Origin: Bryoerythrophyllum caledonicum
Lineage: Eukaryota; Streptophyta; Bryopsida; Pottiales; Pottiaceae
Assembly: GCA_963971425.1 (NCBI GenBank)
Contig: OZ020525.1
Location: 22,186,498 to 22,250,497, forward strand
Length of the DNA: 64,000 bases
Direction of reading: 5' to 3'
The position numbers and the translations under genes were made by a program. The notes under the pieces are model-generated. The model had not been told where the DNA came from and ran no database searches. It was given only the letters and a program-made list of their open reading frames with translations. Each line of letters starts with the position of its first letter. Positions within the stretch are counted from its first letter, which is position 1. Shown here piece by piece: positions 56,934 to 64,000 of the stretch.

Positions 56934-57761
56934 TTACATGTGTGTTCCCGATAAAGTGACATACTTTTTTTCTTGTTTTGAGGTGACCTACCCCCCCATT
57001 TTCGATGGTTGTGAATCCGAATATGTAATAAAATTTATTTATGCTATCATGGTTTGGGAGATATAGGTACTTTGACTTTCAAAATTTGAGTTGACTTTTT
57101 TTATTGGTGAGGTATTTGAACTTTTTGAGACGACGTACCCCCCCATTGTAGTGTATTGCGAATCTATTGGTGTGCTTAATTTAGTGAAATAATATACGGA
57201 TTGAACACTATAGAGGGTTTTGTTGTTGCGCTAGGTTTAGAGTTTAAGGTGTACTATTTATGGAATTTAGACATTTTGAAGTCACGACCCCCCCCATTTT
57301 CGAGGGTTGTGAATCCGAAAACGTAATAAAATTTATTTATGCTATCACGGTTTGGAAGATATGATTGAGTTGACTTTTATTGACTTTTTTGAGAAATTGT
57401 CTTACAGGGGTATTCCCGAAAAATTGACATACTTATTTTGGGCTGAAATTTTGTCTACTCCCCCATTTGTGACTATTGTGCATCCAATGGTGCAAAAAAC
57501 CACCCTAATAATATCACAGATTGTGAGATATAGCAACTTGGACTTTATTGGGGTGAGTTGACTTTCTTTATTTGATATCATTTACAAGTTTTAACTTGAC
57601 CTACCCCCCTATTCGTGGGCATTGTGAATCCAATGGTTTAGGGTATTTGTTTTTGGAATTGAGTTTAGGGTTGGTTGCTGTAAGCGTTTCAAAAGTGGCT
57701 TTTATAGTTGCTATCTCTGTGAGTTTGAGGAATTAGGAAGATTGGAAGGTACATACCCCCC

Positions 57762-58046
57762 CTATACCTAGAGGGTACGGGAATGCACTGCATTCCTGTG
57801 GGCCTGTGGGCCGTTTTTTACGCTGTGGTCCCCAACGGCCCACAAGCTAGTTAGTGAATGCACGTTTTTGTCAAATATACACGTTATTATTCCATATTCT
57901 TGTTGAGCTTGAAATTTTAAAATTACTGGTGTTCTCCAAATTTCCATCGGACCAATATTGGAAGAGTTATCCATGGATGAAGTTGTGAAGAAACCTTCAT
58001 CCGTGGATATCTTCATCAGTTTAGGTCGGATGATCAAGTGTGATAC
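57762..58046 (+). repeat. Foldback element E1 with GAATGCA-N-TGCATTC palindrome
   Basis: About 286 bp starting TATACCTAGAGGGTACGGG. It contains the palindrome GAATGCACTGCATTC (57781-57795), a stem TGTGGGCCG/CGGCCCACA (57805-57813 with 57836-57844), GAATGCACG after it, and a second hairpin GGATGAAG/CTTCATCC near 57973-58001. It replaces the end of the satellite unit that began at 57402. Confidence 0.8.
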
Positions 58047-58313
58047 CTTTTTGAAAAGCTCTCAGCACACACTATAGCGTGTTATAAGAAACATAACCTA
58101 AACACAACTCTCCTAATATTCAGGGTTTTCTAAGCACCGGTTCACATGTTAATTGGGATTTTGATGATTTTTTTGACAATGTTATGAGAAGTTTCCCAAC
58201 TACACTTCTTGCTTGAAATTATCCTCGGGTTTAGGGTTACTTTGGAGACGCATTGTAATGTTATCTCCTAAACCCTAAATACTTAGACTGCTCGTCTTTG
58301 GAATGAGATTATC

Positions 58314-58602
58314 CTACAGCTAGAGGATACGCGAATGCAGTGCATTCGCATATACACAACTACACGGTTTAACAAAGGGAGCTACACCGGTGTATATGCG
58401 TAGTTAGCGAATGCACGTTTTATCGGCGAATGCACGTTATTATTTTTTCTCGTCCTTCACCTTAAAATTCAGAGTCCTAAGGTATTTTTATAATTTTAAT
58501 CCAATACCTAACCAATGAGTTATCCAATGATGAAGTTCAGGATTATAACTTCATCCGTAGATATCTCCTCCGGTTCGTTTGGGATGATCTAGTGTAATAT
58601 AT
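58314..58602 (+). repeat. Foldback element E2, stem sequence replaced
   Basis: Same scaffold as E1: CTAGAGGATACG, GAATGCAGTGCATTC (58333-58347), TAGTTAGCGAATGCACG, and downstream TTATCCAATGATGAAG. The central stem is different, CGCATATACAC (58347-58357) paired perfectly with GTGTATATGCG (58390-58400). It ends at telomeric tract 6. Confidence 0.8.
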
Positions 58603-58636
58603 TTAGGGTTTAGGGTTTAGGGTTTAGGGTTTAGGG
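58603..58636 (+). repeat. Telomeric tract 6
   Basis: About five perfect repeats following the second foldback element (GTGTAATATA junction). Confidence 0.95.
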
Positions 58637-59799
58637 TTACAGGGGTATCCCCGAAAAATTGACATACTTATTTTGGGCTGAAATTTTGTGTACCCCCCCA
58701 TTTGTGACTATTGCGCATCCAATGGTGCAAAAAACCACCCTAATAATATCACAGATTGCGAGATATAGCAACTTGGACTTTATTGGGGTGAGTTGACTTT
58801 CTTTATTTGATATCATTTACAAGTTTTAACTTGACCTACCCTCCTATTTGTGGGCATTGTGAATCCAATGGTGGTATGTGTTTTTGGAATTGAGTTTAGG
58901 GTTGGCTGCTGTAAGCGTTTCAAAAGTGGCTTTTAAAGTTGCTATCTTTGTGAGTTTGAGGAATTAGGAAGATTGGAAGGTTCGTACCCCCCCATTTTCG
59001 AGGGTTGTGAACACATTGGAGTAATAAAAAGCCCAAACATAGGGCTTTTTTTGGAAGATATGGCTGGTTTGACCATTTAAACCACCGAAGTTGACTTTTT
59101 GGAGGCGGTTGCGGATTTGGATGAAATTTCAACATGATGTAGATCTTGGAGTGAGTGTTCCGAAATGATATCACACTTGTTAATCGGATCTTGTATGCAT
59201 GAGTTATGAATGGATGAAGTTTTGACTTTCCAAACTTCATCCAGCGTTTGCGATTGCATGCTAGGTCCAATCAGCAAGTGCCACGTCATTATGGAATCCC
59301 CTTGAAAAATTCTACACAAATATGCCCTTGAAAAAGAATCGCCCTTCTTTATACAAAAGTTGAAATGGACAAATTGATTGTATGACCCCTCTAAGTTTCT
59401 ATTTTTGGATATATTAGAATATACCATTGCAAAGATGCTTAAATGCACTTTATAGATCTACTCTTGGAATCTTCATCCAAACATTTAAAAGACGGTTATT
59501 GATGGATGAAGTTTTGACTTTTCAAACTTCATCCAGCGTTTGCGATTGCATGCTAGGTCCAATCAGCAAGTGCCACGTCATTATGGAATCCCCTTGAAAA
59601 ATTCTACACAAAGATGCCCTTGAAAAAGAATCGCCCTTCTTTATACAAAAGTTGAAATGGACAAATTGATTGTATGACCCCTCTAAGTTTCTATTTTTGG
59701 ATATATTAGAATATACCATTGCAAAGATGCTTAAATGCACTTTATAGATCTACTCTTGGAATCTTCATCCAAACATTTAATAGACGGTTATTGATGGAT

Positions 59800-59824
59800 G
59801 GGTTTTAGGTTTATGGGTTTAGGG
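59800..59824 (+). repeat. Telomeric tract 7 (degenerate, duplicate of tract 3)
   Basis: Same imperfect sequence as tract 3 at an offset of 3,358 bp. Confidence 0.85.
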
Positions 59825-60958
59825 TTACAGGGGTATCCCCGAAAAATTGACATACTTATTTTGGGCTGAAATTTTGTCTACCCCCCCATTTTTGACTATT
59901 GCGCATCCAATGGTGCAAAAAACCACCCTAATAATATCACAGATTGCGAGATATAGCAACTTGGACTTTATTTGGGTGAGTTGACTTTCTTTATTTGATG
60001 TCATTTACAAGTTTTAACTTGATCTACCCCCCTATTTGTGGGCATTGTGAATCCAATGGTGGTCTTTGTTTTTGGAATTGAGTTTAGGGTTGGCTGCTCT
60101 AAGCGTTTCAAAAGTGGCTTTTAAAGTTGCTATCTTTGTGAGTTTGAGGAATTAGGAAGATTGGAAGGTACATACCCCCCCATTTTCGAGGGTTGTGAAC
60201 ACATTGGAGTAATAAAAAGCCCAAACATTAGGGCTTTTTTTGGAAGATATGGCCGGTTTGACCATTTAAACCACCGAAGTTGACTTTTTAGAGGCGGTTG
60301 CGGATGTGGATGAAATTTCAACATGATGTAGATCTTGGAGTGAGTGTTCCGAAATGATATCACACTTGTTAATCGGACCTTGTATGCATGAGTTATGAAT
60401 GGATGAAGTTTCGACTTTCCAAACTTCATCCAGCGTTTGCGATTGCATGCTAGGTCCAATCAGCAAGTGCCACGTCATTATGGAATCCCCTTGAAAAATC
60501 CTACACAAATATGCCCTTGAAAAAGAATCGCCCTTCTTTATACAAAAGTTGAAATGGACAATTTGATTGTATGACCCCTCTAAGTTTCTATTTTTGGATA
60601 TATTAGAATATACCATTGCAAAGATGCTTAAATGCACTTTCTAGATCTACTCTTGGAATCTTCATCCAAACATTTAAAAGACGGTTATTGATGGATGAAG
60701 TTTTGACTTTTCAAACTTCATCCAGCTTTTGCGATTGCATGCTAGGTCCAATCAGCAAGTGCCACGTCATTATGGAATCCCCTTGGAAAATTCTACACAA
60801 AGATGCCCTTGAAAAAGAATCGCCTTTCTTTATGCAAAAGTTGAAATGGACAAATTGATTATATGACCCCTCTAAGTTTCTATTTTTGGATATATTTTAA
60901 TATACCATGGCAAAGATGCTTTAATGCACTTTATAGATCTATTCTTGGAATCTTCATC

Positions 60959-61098
60959 CTATACCTGGAGGGTACGGGAATGCAGTGCATTCCTGTGGCC
61001 CTGTGGCCCGTTTTTAAGACTGTGGTCCCCATTGGGCCACAAGCTAGTTAGGGAATGCACGTTTTTGTAAGAGATACACGTTATTTTTTCATGATCTT
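60959..61098 (+). repeat. Foldback element E3, truncated by a telomeric tract
   Basis: Starts CTATACCTGGAGGGTACGGG, palindrome 60978-60992, stem TGTGGCCC (61002-61009) with GGGCCACA (61034-61041), then GGGAATGCACG. It keeps about half of the E1 length before TTTAGGG begins at 61099. Confidence 0.8.
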
Positions 61099-61145
61099 GT
61101 TTAGGGTTTTAAGGGTTTAGGGTTTAGGGTTTTAAGGGTTTAGGG
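61099..61145 (+). repeat. Telomeric tract 8
   Basis: TTTAGGG repeats with two TTTTAAGGG variants, truncating the third foldback element after CATGATCTTG. Confidence 0.95.
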
Positions 61146-61603
61146 TTACATGTGTGTTCCCGATAAAGTGGCATATTTTTTTTGTTGTTTTGAGGTGACC
61201 TACCCCCCCATTTTCGATGGTTGTGAATCTGAATATGTAATAAAATCTAATTATGCTATCACAGTTTGGGAGATATAGGTAGTTTGACTTTTCCAAATAT
61301 GGGTTGACTTTTAAGATTAATGAGGTGTTTGCACTTTTTGGGATGACGTACCCCCCCATTGTAAGGCATTGCGAATCCATTGGTGTGCTTAGTTTAGTGA
61401 AATAATATACGGATTGAAGGTTATGGAGGGTTTTGTTGTTGCGCTAGGTTTAGTGTTTTAGGTATACTATTTATGGAATTTAGATATTTTAAAGTGATGT
61501 ACCCCCCCATTTTCGAGGGTTGTGATTCCGAAAACGTAATAAAATCTAATTATGCTGTCATCGTTTGGAAGATATGATAGAGTTGACTTAGATTGACTTT
61601 TTG

Positions 61604-61709
61604 GGGTTTAGGGTTTAGGGTTTAGGGTTTAGGGTTTAGGGTGGTATAGGGTTTAGGGTTTAGGGTTTAGGGGTTTAGGGTTTACGGGTTTAGGGTTTAG
61701 GGTTTAGGG
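61604..61709 (+). repeat. Telomeric tract 9 (longest, 106 bp)
   Basis: About fourteen repeats with a few insertions, including GGTGGTATAGGG and TTTACGGG. Left junction GACTTTTTGG. Confidence 0.95.
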
Positions 61710-61953
61710 TTACAGGGGTATCCCCGAAAAATTGACATACTTATTTTGGGCTGAAATTTTGTCTACCCCCCCATTTTTGACTATTGCGCATCCAATGGTG
61801 CAAAAAACCACCCTAATAATATCACAGATTGCGAGATATAGCAACTTGGACTTTATTTGGGTGAGTTGACTTTCTTTATTTGATGTCATTTACAAGTTTT
61901 AACTTGATCTACCCCCCTATTTGTGGGCATTGTGAATCCAATGGTGGTCTTTG

Positions 61954-62016
61954 TTTAGGGTTTAGGGTTTAGGGTTTAGGGTTTAGGGTTTAGGGTTTAG
62001 GGTTTAGGGTTTAGGG
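61954..62016 (+). repeat. Telomeric tract 10
   Basis: Nine perfect repeats after GGTGGTCTTTG; the preceding unit is 244 bp long. Confidence 0.95.
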
Positions 62017-62479
62017 TTACATGTGTGTTCCCGATAAAGTGGCATACTTTTTTTGTTGTTTTGAGGTGACCTACCCTCCCATTTTCGATGGTTGTGAATC
62101 CGAATATGTAATAAAATCTAATTATGCTATCACGGTTTAGGAGATATAGGTAGTTTGACTTTTCTAAATATGAGTTGACTTTTAAGATTAATGAGGTGTT
62201 TGCACTTTTTGGGATGACGTACCCCCCCATTGTAAGGCATTGCGAATCCATTGGTGTGCTTAGTTTAGTGAAATAATATACGGATTGAAGGTTATGGAGG
62301 GTTTTGTGGTTGCGCTAGGTTTAGAGTTTTAGGTATACTATTTATGGAATTTAGATATTTTGAAGTGATGTACCCCCCCATTTTCGAGGGTTGTGATTCC
62401 GAAAACGTGATAAAATCTAATTATGCTGTCAGCGTTTGGAAGATATGATAGAGTTGACTTTTATTGACTTTTTTGGAGG

Positions 62480-63080
62480 GTTCACGTTTGTGTATGGGTT
62501 TTTACCACGTTGTAGGGCCGAATGTGGGTATTTCCAAATGATATTACATTTGACGTTTGGACCTTGTATGAATAAGTTATGGATGGATGAAATTAGGTTT
62601 CTGAGAACTTCATCCAATGATTTCTCATGCATAGAGTGGGAGATGAAAAAGTAGGTTACTGTTTTGGAATGGCATTTCAATTCTCTTGGACGTGATCAAC
62701 TTTTTTAGGATGAATTAATGTTTTTTACGTGTGTCAATATGGATGGTGTGATATATGGATATTTATATAGCAAGTATTATTCGTAATTGGAGTAGCATAT
62801 GGCCTAGAGGCTAATGATTCAAGTTGAAAATAATATTGCATTCCTTTATTGGACCTTGTATGAAGGAAATACTGATGGATGAAGTTGTAATATCAAAACT
62901 TCATCCGTCCATAACTTCCTCTTCTAGTGTTGGATGAAAAAGTGTAAGATCATTTTGGAAATGGCATGTGTGGTAGTTTTGGATGGTAAATTTTACAAGA
63001 ACATTGCAACTATGGTGAGAATGTCAAACAAATGAAATACAAATAATATATGCATATATATAAGTGTAAGTACAAAAAAC
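62480..63080. other. Right flank of the array with two GGATGAAG hairpins
   Basis: No gene. Hairpins with arms like GATGAA/TTCATC at about 62584-62616 and GGATGAAGTT/AACTTCATCC at about 62877-62907 resemble those within the array, though the surrounding sequence differs. Confidence 0.6.
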
Positions 63081-63087
63081 AATACTA

Positions 63088-64000
63088 TCAAATAGAACGG
63101 ACATGGTCTCGCCAATCGGCTCCGTAGAGGCCAACATAGTGACGAGCGCCGCCAACCCGGTCAACATAAATACCGGTCTTTGGCAAAAATCTAGCACTAT
63201 CAGTGGCCATCAACATCAACCCTGGAACCGTACGATCTCTCACTCTACCTGATAAAAACCACTGAGCATGCTCTAAAAAATCCTGGATAAGTGGACGATC
63301 CTCTACTGAGTCTAACTCTGCACCATCATACGTATACTCTATCTCCAACTCGTCTAATCGCTCCAACCTCTGCTCCTCGGCGTGAGCCTCGCGCCTAGCC
63401 CACTCTCGTGCATGTCGGAGCTGATACTCCATAAACTTGCCACTCCATCCAATAGCCTGCCGAGAAAAAGTGAGAACACTCTGTACCTCGATAGATGGCG
63501 CACGCTCATCTCTGCCATGGACTATAGCTGCGAATGCTGCCACCATCTCCTGACTGTGTGTCATAAACCCGTCTATGGATAACGGTCTACTGTCAAAAGG
63601 CCCTCGCAATGCACCCTGAATGCCACGAACGCTAAACAAATCATGCTCGCTACAAAGTCGACGCCCATCAATCACCATCTCTGTCTGAACAGTAATCTCA
63701 ATTCTGATGCCTGAGAGTCGGCTACTGCGCTCATCATCTGTCATAGTAAACCATCTGTCTAGTAAATCCTGTAGCTGCGCCAATCTGGTACGCATAGTGC
63801 GCATAGTACCAGGCATCTGATCTAGCATCTGCTTCTGTATCACAGAGAGAATCTCATGACACAGTGCCTGGTAAATCTTGACCCGAGCTATACGTGGGTC
63901 AAAAACAGGCCTAAAATCCACAGATCCATAGTCCTCCTCGTTGCACATCTCGTGCACGGTACCCTCTGTAAACCTCCTAGCCCGGTGCTGTGAATCACTG
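63088..64000 (-). CDS. Unknown protein, 3' end of an open coding region
   Basis: The frame is open from the window edge to the stop at 63088, at least 304 codons without an intron signal. The GTG at 63957 is only the first formal start; the frame continues upstream, so the true N-terminus lies beyond 64000. The product is hydrophilic and rich in Arg, Asp and Glu, with likely helices (MRTRLAQLQDLLDRW; REWARREAHAEEQRLERLDE) and a C-terminus GLYGADWRDHVRSI. No domain is recognised, and there is no signal peptide or membrane segment in the visible part. The codon usage and unbroken length argue for a real gene or recently active element. A viral or transposon origin is possible but unsupported. 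Confidence 0.65.
   Translation of the reverse strand, partial: SDSQHRARRFTEGTVHEMCNEEDYGSVDFRPVFDPRIARVKIYQALCHEILSVIQKQMLDQMPGTMRTMRTRLAQLQDLLDRWFTMTDDERSSRLSGIRIEITVQTEMVIDGRRLCSEHDLFSVRGIQGALRGPFDSRPLSIDGFMTHSQEMVAAFAAIVHGRDERAPSIEVQSVLTFSRQAIGWSGKFMEYQLRHAREWARREAHAEEQRLERLDELEIEYTYDGAELDSVEDRPLIQDFLEHAQWFLSGRVRDRTVPGLMLMATDSARFLPKTGIYVDRVGGARHYVGLYGADWRDHVRSI

Larger units (their letters stand above)
53786..62700 (+). repeat. Complex subtelomere-like satellite array with interstitial telomeric tracts
   Basis: Units begin with TTACARGGGTRTYCCC or TTACATGTGTGTTCCCG at 53861, 55279, 56467, 56591, 56934, 57402, 58637, 59825, 61146, 61710 and 62017. Each holds up to three subrepeats 146-149 bp apart, marked by TACCCCCCCATTT...GAATCCAATGG, then a region with 292-bp tandem units. 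All units but the one at 57402 directly follow TTTAGGG. The block 55259-56519 recurs at 58617-59877 (offset exactly 3,358 bp) with no difference noticed. Small frames in the units recur with the repeat and are not genes. Confidence 0.95.

Noticed and set aside
55562..60637. Minus-strand frames of 72-123 residues repeated in the satellite array
   Set aside because: They recur only because the DNA repeats. They start and stop at arbitrary points of the unit, show no domain and end at telomeric junctions.
53861..62700. Centromeric satellite interpretation of the ~148-bp subrepeats
   Set aside because: The monomers are diverged and arranged in short sets of three, and they are interleaved with telomeric DNA. 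This looks subtelomeric, and nothing points to a centromere.
1..64000. tRNA, rRNA or CRISPR features
   Set aside because: No cloverleaf, ribosomal segment or regularly spaced direct-repeat array could be recognised by eye. The tandem repeats present lack spacers. A dedicated tRNA scan was not possible.

Overview
The window reads as nuclear DNA of a streptophyte (land plant or charophyte alga), probably a non-seed lineage. Support comes from Arabidopsis-type TTTAGGG telomeric repeats, an intron-rich CCT5 chaperonin gene with telo-box motifs before its ATG, a GT34 xyloglucan xylosyltransferase relic, an AP2-like relic, jacalin-type lectin exons and Ty1-copia elements, one with a plant-type initiator-tRNA primer site. 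Two intact-looking DD34E Tc1-type elements, TTAA-flanked piggyBac-like repeats and a zinc-finger hAT are unusual for a seed plant. The species is not identified. Two runs of exactly 200 N are assembly gaps.

Layout. 0-5 kb: short tandem repeats and TTAA-flanked repeats. 6-10 kb: relics of an AP2-like gene and a protein kinase. 12.7-14.9 kb (-): jacalin-like lectin gene with a broken tandem copy. 15.1-19.9 kb (-): copia element 1. 20-26 kb: repeats and AT-rich DNA. 26.6-30.1 kb (-): degenerate copia element 2. 32.6-36.0 kb: TTAA repeat, two head-to-tail Helitrons, then an intact Tc1-type transposon. 36.5-40.0 kb (+): complete 8-exon CCT5, the only clearly functional gene. 40.9-41.9 kb (-): XXT relic cut by a 3.5-kb hAT element (to 45.4 kb). 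45.7-48.5 kb: a second Tc1-type transposon with ~585-bp inverted repeats. 48.5-52.6 kb (-): decayed NIF/FCP1-like (HAD) pseudophosphatase paralogues studded with a 17-bp palindrome. 53.2-53.8 kb (+): unknown gene relic ending against telomeric repeats. 53.8-62.7 kb: complex satellite interleaved with ten same-orientation telomeric tracts. 63.1-64.0 kb (-): end of an unknown, open-ended coding region.

The most unusual material is the telomere-satellite array. Units share one fixed terminus, placed after TTTAGGG in all but one case, while their other ends are cut at many different places, most again capped by TTTAGGG. Inside it, a family of ~286-bp elements keeps a hairpin whose stem sequence has been replaced but is still paired. 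A second theme is decay: the premature stops I could place are each one C:G-to-T:A change from a sense codon, as expected for cytosine deamination in methylated plant DNA.
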